Positions 1 through 7,198 of a stretch of DNA of 37,240 nt are shown one piece after another. Within the stretch, counting starts at the first letter, position 1. Each line of letters opens with the position of its first letter. The notes under the pieces were generated by a model that did not search any database, had not been told where the DNA came from, and saw only the letters and a list, made by a program, of their open reading frames with translations. A program made the translations under genes and the position numbers. The stretch is from a virus: IMG/VR virus record IMGVR_UViG_3300031232_000011, positions 1 through 37,240 of that record. One strand, given 5' to 3'.

Positions 1-127
1 CTGGCGACATAGTCATACCACGTGAGGGCTGCCCGCAGTGGGCTCGTGGGCTCCGCCTGGGCGCTCTTCCCGGCCCCGGGTGCATCCTGGAACGCCGCGT
101 TCAGCCGGGTCCGGATCTCCGGCTCCA
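1..127. repeat. Terminal direct repeat, left copy (circular overlap)
   Basis: These 127 bases are identical to 37114-37240. An open reading frame continues without interruption when the ends are joined through the repeat, so the molecule is circular or circularly permuted with a unit length of 37,113 bp. A 127-base overlap is also the size left by some k-mer assemblers on circular contigs, so it need not be a biological terminal repeat. Confidence 0.95.
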
Positions 128-485
128 CGGCCGTGGGGCTGAGCGCCCGCGCCACGTGCCGGCAGGCCCGCTCCTGGAGAAAGCTGACAAGAGGCCCCGG
201 TCGCCGCGCACCTTGCGCGATCATGCTTGGCACGAGGTTGGGCCAGGAACCATCAGGCCGCCGGAACGCCGGATTCAGCCGCCAGAGCACTTGGTACACA
301 TCCGCCGCGGCGGGTTCGGCCGCCGTGAAGAAAGCGTTGCCCGCCCGGGTGAGCTCGATCGCCTGGCGCCAGGTCAGAGTGCCCACCGGGCGGCCCAGGA
401 GCGGGGCGGCCCACGGCAGATAGGCCTCCAACCTCGCTTGCGCTTCCGCCGCCTGGGCGGCGAGGAATGCCGGAGTACGCCGCAT
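1..485 (-). CDS. Tail assembly protein candidate, N-terminal part (gene crosses the circular join)
   Basis: The ATG is at 485 and the frame stays open to base 1. Joined to 36930-37113 it makes a 222-residue protein starting MRRTPAFLAAQAAEAQARL. The N-terminal part is rich in Ala and Trp/Leu, with no motif I recognise. It starts 15 nt after the tail tube gene stop, and the tape measure gene lies further downstream. In siphoviruses this slot holds the tail assembly chaperone (gpG/GT type). I see no slippery heptamer for a frameshift, so the role rests on position only. Confidence 0.6.
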   Translation of the reverse strand, partial: MRRTPAFLAAQAAEAQARLEAYLPWAAPLLGRPVGTLTWRQAIELTRAGNAFFTAAEPAAADVYQVLWRLNPAFRRPDGSWPNLVPSMIAQGARRPGPLVSFLQERACRHVARALSPTAVEPEIRTRLNAAFQDAPGAGKSAQAEPTSPLRAALTWYDYVA

Positions 486-500
486 GCGTGGCCCCAACCC

Positions 501-1208
501 TTACGCCGTGACGGTCAACACGAGCGTCGCGAAACCCTCCCGCTTCGTCTTGTTGAGCAACACATCGGTCGCCGTGACGATGAGCGTGTACACGCCCACC
601 TCCAGGGTGGCCGCATCGAAACTGAGGAGACCCGTGAGCGGATCGATCGTCACCCCAACGGGCAGCGGCGAATCGTCAAGCAGCAGGGCGGAGTAAGCCT
701 TGGTCGAGAGGGCGCGATGATTGACGGGCTTCGGATCGAGGGTGGTGATGCCGACGGCCGCGATCGATTTCGTCACGCGGAGCGTGTCGCCCTCGTCGGC
801 CGAGAGCAGGCCTTTGAAAAACGGATTCACGATCTGCGTCACGGTGACCGCAGGCTTAACGACCTGGTTGCGCTCCATGTCCTCGGGGGTTTCCGTGACG
901 ACGTAGAATTCGATGAGCGGCCACTTGTCGATCTGCAGCACATGTCCTGGCACCGGGAAGGGATCGTTCGCCCGGTTGAGCTGGAGGCTGACCGAGCCTT
1001 TCTTCGCCCCGGTGGATTTCGTGTCCGAGCCGAGATGATCGCCCTCGCCCTCCAGCTCGTGGTCGATCGAGCGGCCAGCCACCTTGAGCGAATCCTTGAT
1101 CCAGTGGTACGCGAGGGGCAGACCGTCGACGAGCACGTTGAGGTTGACGCAAGACGGATCGCGTAAGCCGCGTTTGCCGTCGGTGAAGGAGGGAAAATCG
1201 TTGGCCAT
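501..1208 (-). CDS. Major tail tube protein with C-terminal Ig-like domain
   Basis: 235 residues beginning MANDFPSFTDGKRGL, the size and position of a siphovirus tail tube protein: after the tail terminator-like gene, before tail assembly and tape measure. Residues about 10-160 would be the tube fold. The last ~70 residues contain LPVGVTIDPLTGLLSF followed by VYTLIVTATD, the pattern of bacterial He_PIG/Ig-like domains, as in tail tubes that display an Ig domain (lambda gpV). The Ig match is seen in sequence; the tube role is inferred from gene order and length. A TTTTGAC motif lies 17 nt before the ATG and there is no clear Shine-Dalgarno sequence. Confidence 0.7.
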   Translation of the reverse strand: MANDFPSFTDGKRGLRDPSCVNLNVLVDGLPLAYHWIKDSLKVAGRSIDHELEGEGDHLGSDTKSTGAKKGSVSLQLNRANDPFPVPGHVLQIDKWPLIEFYVVTETPEDMERNQVVKPAVTVTQIVNPFFKGLLSADEGDTLRVTKSIAAVGITTLDPKPVNHRALSTKAYSALLLDDSPLPVGVTIDPLTGLLSFDAATLEVGVYTLIVTATDVLLNKTKREGFATLVLTVTA

Positions 1209-1253
1209 GATACTAGCGGCGGAGTGTCAAAATCCCGCGGCCGCCGCCGGACT

Positions 1254-1790
1254 TCACGAAATATTTTCGCGCGACAGGAAACGGATGCCCAGGCGTTCGG
1301 TGGCCTCGTGCGCCAGTTTCTGCTGATCGACGCGCCGGGCGGGCTGAATGAAATTGAGCGAGAGAATGTCTAGCCACACGAGCTCGGCGTTAAGCTGTGC
1401 GACTCCGCAGGAGAAAAGTGCGCGGATGCGGCCGCGCTGCCGGCAGAGCCGCTTGTAGCAATCCGGAGTCTGCCCGGGCGCGGGGGGTTCGTCGCCGACC
1501 GGCACCCGGTGCGTGATTTCGAGGACACCGCTCCAACCGCCCGCCATGCTCGAGATCCCGCCGCCGCCGTCCTGGTGAAAGACCAGAATGCTTTCGTCGG
1601 TTTCGCCCGTCTCGAAACCGACGATGCACACATCGTCCGCGATCGGTTCCAGTTCGGGCCGGCCCGCGGCGTCGGTGCCGAGGACACGCACAAAGGGCGA
1701 GCCGACCTTGAAGCCGGCATTGACCAGGAGCTTCGCGGCCGCGGCTTCGAATTGCTCCTCGAAGGCAAAGAGTTCGTCGGGCGTCGCCAT
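1254..1790 (-). CDS. Tail terminator-like protein (by position)
   Basis: 178 residues beginning MATPDELFAFEEQFEAAAAK. No motif is recognised with certainty. Length, an acidic N-terminal helix and the position directly before the tail tube gene suit a tail terminator or tail-completion protein (gpU-like). Several cysteines are present (DVCIVGF, DCYKRLCRQ, LFSCGV). The ATG at 1790 is preceded by TTTTGAC 15 nt upstream. It could instead be another head-tail joining protein. Confidence 0.5.
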   Translation of the reverse strand: MATPDELFAFEEQFEAAAAKLLVNAGFKVGSPFVRVLGTDAAGRPELEPIADDVCIVGFETGETDESILVFHQDGGGGISSMAGGWSGVLEITHRVPVGDEPPAPGQTPDCYKRLCRQRGRIRALFSCGVAQLNAELVWLDILSLNFIQPARRVDQQKLAHEATERLGIRFLSRENIS

Positions 1791-1820
1791 ATCCTGCGCG
1801 GCGAAGTCAAAAGTTCCCCG

Positions 1821-2531
1821 CTACGCCCGGACGAAACCGGCACTGCGCGCATCCCGCTGCAGCAGGTACGGCAGTTGGCGCGCCAGGTCGTTGCGCGCGT
1901 AGCCGACGGCGCGATCCGCCCGCCGCTGCATCTCCGGCCCCACCCAGGCGGGCGCGTGCGCCGGCACAATGTTCACGGCGCGCACGAAGAGGCTGGCGCC
2001 GGTGATCTGCACCTGCACGGAGCCGCGGCCGCCGCCGTGCCTGGAAATCCACTGCGCGGGCGAGAGCCCCAGGGCGGTGGCCGCGGGCATCCAGCCGGCG
2101 GCCAGCTTGCCGACGTGCCCGCTCAACTTGGTGAGGAGCAGCCGGAACTTGGCGGCGTCCACATAATAGGGCTGCGTGCGGTCCCGCTTCATCGGCGAAC
2201 CGGGGCGCTTGCTGGCGAGCAACCGCTGGTGGATCTGCACGAGCTGCGTGCCGGAGATCTGCTCCTGGCGCCGCCGCTTGAATTTCACGGGCGCGAAGGC
2301 GGTGTAGAGATCGCGCTTGATCGCCCGTAAACCGCGCGCCTTGGCGCCGCTGGAGGAATCGAGGGAACCGGGCCCCGCCGTGGCACTCGCCGGCGGCGTG
2401 ATCGAGATCACGTGGCGCACCGCGCCCTTGGCCGCCTGCAGGAGGACGGCCGCAAAGGTCTTCCCCGAGGCGAAGGCGAAGCGCTCGATCTCCTGGTGGC
2501 CGTCGCGCATGACCGAGGTGATGATGTCCAT
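1821..2531 (-). CDS. Putative tail completion / minor tail protein
   Basis: 236 residues, basic, beginning MDIITSVMRDGHQEIERF. Lys/Arg-rich stretches (KFKRRRQE, MKRDRTQ) and the position between a connector-like gene and the tail terminator-like gene suggest a gpZ-like tail completion protein. This is inference from order and size; no family motif is seen. It starts 3 nt after the stop of the preceding gene. That junction sequence is repeated at another gene boundary (10120-10140). Confidence 0.5.
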   Translation of the reverse strand: MDIITSVMRDGHQEIERFAFASGKTFAAVLLQAAKGAVRHVISITPPASATAGPGSLDSSSGAKARGLRAIKRDLYTAFAPVKFKRRRQEQISGTQLVQIHQRLLASKRPGSPMKRDRTQPYYVDAAKFRLLLTKLSGHVGKLAAGWMPAATALGLSPAQWISRHGGGRGSVQVQITGASLFVRAVNIVPAHAPAWVGPEMQRRADRAVGYARNDLARQLPYLLQRDARSAGFVRA

Positions 2532-2547
2532 CGCTCAGGTTTCCACG
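2527..2547 (-). repeat. Gene-junction repeat, copy 1 (stop-GCG-ATG)
   Basis: This 21-bp segment carries the last codons of one gene (VET, TGA), a 3-nt gap and the ATG of the next. It matches 10120-10140 with one difference, although the genes on either side of the two sites are unrelated. It looks like a shared termination-reinitiation linker. Confidence 0.8.
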
Positions 2548-2888
2548 CGCGCGCAGGTGCATTGCTGCGCGGCTTCCTGGGCGGACTCGGCCAGCACGCT
2601 GATCTTCCAGCCCGTGCCCACCAGGCCGGCCGAGGGGCAGGCGGTGATCCGGAAAAACATCAGGAGCTTCAGGGGGAAATCCCCCAGGACGGGAAACTGC
2701 ATCGTGCCGATCCGCTGATACTCGACCCCGCCACCCTGCTCCTGGATCTGGCCTTCGGTGCGCCCGAGGCCGAACGCCACCTCAAACGCGCGGCCGGGCG
2801 CCGCTGCAAAAACGACCGTCGCCGGATAGAGTGAGCGCACGAGAGCGGCTTTGCGCGCGTTGAAACGTTGCAGGGCGGCAGGATTCAC
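2535..2888 (-). CDS. Putative head-tail connector protein
   Basis: 117 residues from a GTG at 2888; the nearby ATG at 2890 is immediately followed by TGA in its frame and cannot be used. Begins NPAALQRFNARKAALVRSLY. It lies after the capsid and coiled-coil genes and before the tail genes, the usual place of a head completion or stopper protein (gpFII-like size). No diagnostic motif is visible. TTTTGAC lies 14 nt upstream, and a strong terminator sits between this gene and the preceding one, so it may begin its own transcript. Confidence 0.5.
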   Translation of the reverse strand: MNPAALQRFNARKAALVRSLYPATVVFAAAPGRAFEVAFGLGRTEGQIQEQGGGVEYQRIGTMQFPVLGDFPLKLLMFFRITACPSAGLVGTGWKISVLAESAQEAAQQCTCARVET

Positions 2889-2919
2889 ATGAGGGCCCGC
2901 GAGTCAAAAGCGCTGCGCC

Positions 2920-2957
2920 AAAAAAAAGAGCCCGCCCGGCGCCTTCGCCGGACGGGC
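2920..2957 (-). terminator. Rho-independent terminator after the 3008-3643 gene
   Basis: Read on the minus strand: a GC-rich inverted repeat (arms about 2930-2941 and 2946-2957, small bulge, 4-nt loop) followed at once by CTC and eight Ts (2927-2920). It lies 50 bp downstream of the stop at 3008 and divides the capsid block from the connector/tail block. Confidence 0.85.
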
Positions 2958-3007
2958 CTATGCCGCATCGGATATGGGTGTATCCTATTTTTTCGCGCGC
3001 TGAGAGA

Positions 3008-3643
3008 CTACGACTTGGGGCTGCCCGGTTTCGGGGCGCCCGGGGGATGAACGATAGGCGCAACAAAGGGGACGCCGTTGATGACCGCACTGGGCAACAC
3101 CGGGTCACTGCCCGGCGTTTTTTGCCGCTGGGCGTGCGCGTCATCGTCCGAGCGATTTTCCGCCACAGCGGCGGGGGCCGTGCCCGCTTGGGCCAGCCGG
3201 GCTTTGAGGTCGGCTTTTTCGGTTTCCGTCGCGCTGAGCCTGGTCTGGTGCTCCACCACCAGCTTCTGCGCGGCGCTCAATTTCGTCTGCAGCTCCTTCA
3301 CCTTCAGGTCCAAGGCGGCGAGCTTGGCTTTCGATTCCGCGGCGCTCGCGTGGAGTTCCACGGCCTCGCGGTCGCGGGTCGCCAGGAGCGCCTGCACGCG
3401 CGCGAGTTCGGCCCCGTAGGCGGCAATCCGCGCCGGCGTGATCTCGAGCGCCAGATCGGTGGCGACCGGCGCGGGTGCCTTGTCGGGGTGCACCCAGACT
3501 TCGACGCCGGACTCGAGCCGGCCAATCATTGCTCCGGAAAGCTGGTTGAGTTGCACAACGGTGGCGGGCTGGGTCTTGCCCGCCTCGTCTTTGATATCGA
3601 TCGCGGTCCCGACGGGCTGGGCGGAAGGGGTGGTGAATTTCAT
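3008..3643 (-). CDS. Coiled-coil protein after the capsid gene
   Basis: 211 residues. The N-terminal ~60 residues look folded (VGTAIDIKD, MIGRLESGVEVWVHPD). Residues about 75-150 are a long heptad-like helix (AELARVQALLATRDREAVEL). The tail is Pro-rich and disordered, ending GAPKPGSPKS. Unknown family. It follows the major capsid gene by 35 bp and is closed by a terminator, so it probably acts in head assembly or decoration. No Shine-Dalgarno consensus is clear. Confidence 0.6.
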   Translation of the reverse strand: MKFTTPSAQPVGTAIDIKDEAGKTQPATVVQLNQLSGAMIGRLESGVEVWVHPDKAPAPVATDLALEITPARIAAYGAELARVQALLATRDREAVELHASAAESKAKLAALDLKVKELQTKLSAAQKLVVEHQTRLSATETEKADLKARLAQAGTAPAAVAENRSDDDAHAQRQKTPGSDPVLPSAVINGVPFVAPIVHPPGAPKPGSPKS

Positions 3644-3678
3644 GAGGATGAATCCTGGTTCAGGCCGGTGGCGTTAAA

Positions 3679-4908
3679 CTAGTTCAGTCCGGCGACCGTG
3701 ACGGACGCGGTGCCGGGGGCATCGCAACGACCGCCGGCGACCGGCGTGATGGCAATGCTGGGGGTGCCGGTGTAGCCCGTGCCGGGCGTGGCAATGGTGA
3801 TGCCGGTGATGGCGCCGACGGTATCGATCTGCGCGGTGGCGGTGGCACCGGAACCGACGCCGCCCGTGAGGGCGACATCGGGCGCGGTGAAGACATTCGT
3901 GGCGTTGCGGTATCCGTAGCCAGGATTCGTAACCTTGGCGGAGACGATCGTGCCGGCGGCGCCCACGACCACGCCGTTGATGAGGCGCACCAGGTTGGCC
4001 GGGTTGCCGACCGAGTACCCATCGAGCCAGGCGAGGCGCGTATGGACGGACATGTCGGTGTCCATCCATTGCTGCACGAGCACGGAGAACCCGGAATTAT
4101 CGTCCGTCATGATCGACCAGCTGAAGGGGGCGCGCAGCCCGGCGGCGGCGAACACCTCGTCGGGACTCTTGGGGGCGCGGCCCATGTAGATGAGCGCATC
4201 AGGCGTGCCGCCGAAACCGATGAGATTGCTGTCGGACGGGACCAGGGCTGGGAACCGGTCGTAGGCGAGGCCGGTGACGATCGCCGGCAAGCGGCCGAGT
4301 TTCACGACCTCGGCATTCTGCGGACTGTTCAGCGCAGAATAGAGGGCCGCATCGCCGAGCAGCGCAATGTTCACCGGGGAGGCAGTCAGCAAATACCGAT
4401 TCTCCTGGGGCGTGGCGCGATCATCGAGGAGTCCCGTGAAGGGCAGCAGCGTGTTGAGATAGGTCCAGCTGGCGGCGACGCTGAGATAGGGCGCCTTGCC
4501 GTTGACCGTCGTGTTGAAATTGTAGCGCGAGACCATGGCGGCCATCGCGCGGACGATCTCGTTGGAGAGGCCCACGGCCATCGGCTCGGCAGTCTGATCG
4601 ATCAGCCGCAGATCGGTCGTGTTGATCTCGGCCGCGGTAAACTTGTGGTAGATCTGCCGAAAATTGCGGAGCTTCCCGAGCACGTCGACCATCGCGAAAT
4701 CGCTCGGCGGGGTGCCAAAATTCGTGACCGGCGACACCGTCAGGATGCGGGAACTGACATCCTGCCCCAGCACGGCGCCGGCGATGGAACCGTCAAGCTC
4801 CTTGAAGCCCATACTGAAGGTGCGCAGCAGCGGGGGACGGAGGAAGGTGAGCTGCAAGGCGCGCTGGATGATCTTAGCGCCGACGATTAAACCGAATGCA
4901 TTGGCCAT
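3679..4908 (-). CDS. Major capsid protein with C-terminal beta-repeat extension
   Basis: 409 residues beginning MANAFGLIVGAKIIQRAL. Position after the scaffold-like gene and length fit an HK97-fold coat protein, and residues 1-312 resemble coat proteins of the P22/phage-coat type in style (LSNEIVRAMAAMVSRYNF, GFSVLVQQWMD). Residues 313-409 are a Gly/Thr-rich extension. It has two related units, around VTNPGYGY with GSGATATA (325-360) and around IATPGTGYTGTPSI (372-386), a beta-repeat pattern known from secreted proteins. I infer a surface-displayed domain. The coat assignment is based mainly on synteny; no cleavage site was identified. Confidence 0.75.
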   Translation of the reverse strand: MANAFGLIVGAKIIQRALQLTFLRPPLLRTFSMGFKELDGSIAGAVLGQDVSSRILTVSPVTNFGTPPSDFAMVDVLGKLRNFRQIYHKFTAAEINTTDLRLIDQTAEPMAVGLSNEIVRAMAAMVSRYNFNTTVNGKAPYLSVAASWTYLNTLLPFTGLLDDRATPQENRYLLTASPVNIALLGDAALYSALNSPQNAEVVKLGRLPAIVTGLAYDRFPALVPSDSNLIGFGGTPDALIYMGRAPKSPDEVFAAAGLRAPFSWSIMTDDNSGFSVLVQQWMDTDMSVHTRLAWLDGYSVGNPANLVRLINGVVVGAAGTIVSAKVTNPGYGYRNATNVFTAPDVALTGGVGSGATATAQIDTVGAITGITIATPGTGYTGTPSIAITPVAGGRCDAPGTASVTVAGLN

Positions 4909-4960
4909 GACGGGGGAGGGTTGAGTTTAAAAAAAGGGTGGAGGGATTGAAGGGCGGCCG

Positions 4961-5767
4961 TCAGTTGTGGCCGGCTGGAAACATGCGGGCAAAGTTCGCG
5001 TTCCAGAATTTGCCGGCTTCGCCGACCTTGCCCGCCTGGACGAGCGACTCGTAACGGGCCAGCAACTCCGTGGATTCGCTGCCACTTTCGGTCGTGGAGG
5101 GCTGCGCGGCCGGCAGGGCCGCGGCATTGAAGCCGAGTTCGCTGACCTGCGCGAGCGTGCGGGAGGAAATGAGGTGGGCAAACGCGGCCTGGGTCACCGC
5201 CGCGCTTTGCTCCGCGGCGGAGAGTTTTTTAAAATCCTCGTCGGCCTTGATCCCGAGCTTCGCGAGATTTTCGGGGGAGTCATCGAGCGCATCGAGCTTG
5301 AGGCCGAGGGCGGTACCGACCGCCGCCAGCGCCCCGGTGGCGCGATCGCGTTCGGTGGTGAGGGTGGCGATCTGAGTGGACTGCGCGGCGACGACTGTGT
5401 TCGCGCTGGCCTTGATCGCGTCGGCGATCGCGGCGCAATCTTTGCCGACAAAATCCGTGACCTTGAGGCCGAGGGCGGGGAGCACCGCGCCGAGCGTGAC
5501 CGCTCCGACGTTGCCGGCCTCGAGCGCCGTGACGCGCTGCTGGAGCACCGTGTTCTCGCGGGCGAGGGTTTCGCGGGCGGAGAAGGCCGCGGTGAACTTG
5601 GCCATCAGGCCTTCGACGGAAACGGTCGGACTCTCGGCCGTATCTTTGCTCGCGTCGGGGTGCGCGGCGGCGAGCGTCTGCAAGCTCGCCAGCTCAGTCT
5701 CCTCCGGGGCGTTGCGGGTGGCCTGGGCGAGCAGGGAGGCGAGTCGGGCGCGTTGGGACTTTTTCAT
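4961..5767 (-). CDS. Capsid scaffold-like protein
   Basis: 268 residues from the ATG at 5767 (MKKSQRARLASLL). An upstream in-frame TTG at 5794 is less likely because it lies inside a TTTTGAC motif. The protein is Ala-rich and helical, with coiled-coil stretches around residues 50-90 and 120-150. It lies immediately before the capsid gene (52-bp gap), as expected for a scaffold. The C-terminus (WNANFARMFPAG) is distinct and may be the coat-binding end. A perfect 7-bp hairpin lies just before the start codon. Confidence 0.6.
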   Translation of the reverse strand: MKKSQRARLASLLAQATRNAPEETELASLQTLAAAHPDASKDTAESPTVSVEGLMAKFTAAFSARETLARENTVLQQRVTALEAGNVGAVTLGAVLPALGLKVTDFVGKDCAAIADAIKASANTVVAAQSTQIATLTTERDRATGALAAVGTALGLKLDALDDSPENLAKLGIKADEDFKKLSAAEQSAAVTQAAFAHLISSRTLAQVSELGFNAAALPAAQPSTTESGSESTELLARYESLVQAGKVGEAGKFWNANFARMFPAGHN

Positions 5768-5768
5768 G

Positions 5769-5786
5769 GGCGGATGAGAATCCGCC
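5769..5786 (-). promoter_or_regulatory. Hairpin directly upstream of the scaffold start codon
   Basis: On the minus strand GGCGGAT-TCTC-ATCCGCC forms a perfect 7-bp stem with a 4-nt loop, ending one base before the ATG at 5767. It would occlude the initiation site and could set scaffold dosage. A TTTTGAC motif lies directly before it. Confidence 0.5.
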
Positions 5787-5819
5787 GTTGTCAAAATCGC
5801 CCGCCGGCCTCGGTCGTGG

Positions 5820-6035
5820 CTACGAGAGAATCTGCCGCAGGTCTATTTGCACGCCGACCGGCAATTGCTCGGCCAACTCCGCATCGAACTGGGCCGAGTC
5901 CTGGTCCCGATGGACCGCGACGCGGTGGACAAAGACTTTGCAGGGGATGCCGGATTCGGTGGTGCCTTCCCACAAACGCACGGGCACCCCGCCGATTTTG
6001 GTCACATGGGGCGTGGCAACAATTTCGATTTTCAT
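5820..6035 (-). CDS. Small protein of unknown function
   Basis: 71 residues, MKIEIVATPHVTKIGGVPVR onward, with alternating beta-like segments (VPVRLWEG, CKVFVHRVAV). Its ATG overlaps the stop of the preceding ribbon-helix-helix gene in an ATGA, so the two are translationally coupled. No family recognised. Confidence 0.6.
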   Translation of the reverse strand: MKIEIVATPHVTKIGGVPVRLWEGTTESGIPCKVFVHRVAVHRDQDSAQFDAELAEQLPVGVQIDLRQILS

Positions 6036-6247
6036 CGGAAGACTTGGGTGGAGAAGGCTGCCACCGCCGCATCGATCACGCGCCCAATCCCGCCGTGGTT
6101 AGGGGCAAGCAGCTTGAGGGTGGCCAAGGTTTCGGGGGCGACGCGTTGCATGGTGAGTTCGACGCGGGCCTCGCCGCGCGGCAGCGGGGGCCGGCCGCGA
6201 CGCGGCGCCGGCGGGCCGGACAAGGTTTTGGATTTCGGAGCGGCCAT
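6032..6247 (-). CDS. Ribbon-helix-helix protein with AT-hook-like N-terminus
   Basis: 71 residues from the ATG at 6247 (MAAPKSKTL). Residues about 14-22 (PRRGRPPLPRG) resemble an AT-hook. They are followed by a strand-helix-helix pattern (ARVELTMQRV, APETLATLKLL, GIGRVIDAAVAAF) typical of Arc/CopG-type DNA-binding proteins. It sits in the middle of the head genes just after a strong terminator and is coupled to the next small gene. It may control head genes or act on packaged DNA; both ideas are inference. Confidence 0.55.
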   Translation of the reverse strand: MAAPKSKTLSGPPAPRRGRPPLPRGEARVELTMQRVAPETLATLKLLAPNHGGIGRVIDAAVAAFSTQVFR

Positions 6248-6289
6248 GGCACCGGTTTTTCGAGCAATAGGCGGAAGGGGCAAGCCTAG

Positions 6290-6320
6290 AAAAAAGGCCC
6301 GGCATTGCGGCCGGGCCTTT
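6290..6320 (-). terminator. Bidirectional rho-independent terminator
   Basis: A perfect 11-bp inverted repeat (6293-6303 with 6310-6320; core GGCCCGGC / GCCGGGCC) with a 6-nt loop. On the minus strand it is followed by six Ts (6295-6290). It lies between the stop at 6343 and the next start at 6247. Confidence 0.85.
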
Positions 6321-6342
6321 CCTATTTCCCTGGTCGGTTGCT

Positions 6343-6927
6343 TTAGCGGCGTCGCGCCGACGTCGGGGCAACGGGAGGGGTTGCACCCGGGCGGGCCGCG
6401 GCGAGCGCTTCGGGAGTGGAGGTCAGTCCGGCGGCCGTGTCGGCGGCGCGCTCGGCAATCAGTTGGTCGTCCGGCGTGCTGAGGCCGTACGCCCGGTCGG
6501 CGGTGCGGTCCAGGGCCAGCTGCGGATCATCCGTCACCGGCGGCGGGGTCAGGGCATCCAACGCTTCGGCGCGCGTGGCCAGGCTGCCGGCCAGGGTTTC
6601 CAGCTCGTCGAGGGTCGCCTGGTCTTCCGCCGAGATCGGGCCGGGCGAATTCTGCAGGGTCACGATCAGTTCTTTGAGTTGTGCGATGTCAGCGGCGATG
6701 GCGGTCAGGCCGGCATCCACGCGTTGGAGATGGGCGGTAATGGCCGCCCCCGAGGTTTTGATTGCGCTCATGATTCTGTTTTCCAGTTCTTTCAAGTCGA
6801 TCTTAGTGGCGAGTCCGGCGTGCGACTTGAGCCAGTCGAACTCGATAATTTTTTGTTCGCGCAGGCCGCCTAGTTCGCGGGCCACGTGGGAGAGTGCTGC
6901 CGACAGGTGATGGAGATCCTCGGTCAT
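6343..6927 (-). CDS. Coiled-coil head-region protein, unknown function
   Basis: 194 residues beginning MTEDLHHLSAALSHVARELG. Residues 1-110 are strongly helical with heptad character (LATKIDLKELENRIMSAIK, AADIAQLKELIVTLQ). The C-terminal third is Pro/Ala/Thr-rich and ends in TSARRR. Its ATG overlaps the preceding stop (ATGA). The gene is ended by the terminator at 6290-6320. It resembles small coiled-coil proteins often found beside phage head genes, but no family is named. Confidence 0.6.
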   Translation of the reverse strand: MTEDLHHLSAALSHVARELGGLREQKIIEFDWLKSHAGLATKIDLKELENRIMSAIKTSGAAITAHLQRVDAGLTAIAADIAQLKELIVTLQNSPGPISAEDQATLDELETLAGSLATRAEALDALTPPPVTDDPQLALDRTADRAYGLSTPDDQLIAERAADTAAGLTSTPEALAAARPGATPPVAPTSARRR

Positions 6928-7145
6928 ATTGTATTAGCGCGGACGATGCGCCGGGTTGAGGGTACGGAGCCAAAGCCAGAGGCGGTCGCCGGGAAGCCGG
7001 CCGATTCCAGCACCGCGTCAGCTGCGGAAAAATAGGCCAGCCCGCCCCCACCCCGGTGCGGGGCGAGATCGGCGGACGGCGGGGTTGAAGCGCGCGAAGC
7101 GACGCGAGTGATGCGGGCGGCGAGGAGTATGAGTTCGTTTGTCAT
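6924..7145 (-). CDS. Small protein of unknown function
   Basis: 73 residues from the ATG at 7145 (MTNELILLAARITRVASR); a longer frame from 7202 would pass through the dyad-rich spacer and is less likely. It is coupled to the next gene by an ATGA overlap. Contains Gly-rich GGGGLAYF. No function assigned. Confidence 0.5.
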   Translation of the reverse strand: MTNELILLAARITRVASRASTPPSADLAPHRGGGGLAYFSAADAVLESAGFPATASGFGSVPSTRRIVRANTI

Positions 7146-7150
7146 ACTGC

Positions 7151-7184
7151 TAAAGATCGGTCCGGATCTTTTTTTGTATATACA
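7151..7184. promoter_or_regulatory. Dyad-rich AT-rich spacer after the protease gene
   Basis: The 53-bp gap holds a 6-bp hairpin (AAGATC / GATCTT) followed on the plus strand by Ts, and a perfect 10-bp palindrome TGTATATACA (7175-7184). AT content is far above the surrounding genes. It may be a promoter for the genes to the left or a weak terminator; I cannot tell which. Confidence 0.35.
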
Positions 7185-7198
7185 GAAATGATGGTAAT

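Noticed and set aside
7175-7184. TGTATATACA as a LexA box
   Set aside because: The spacing is shorter than the CTGT-N8-ACAG SOS box, and it lies between structural genes.
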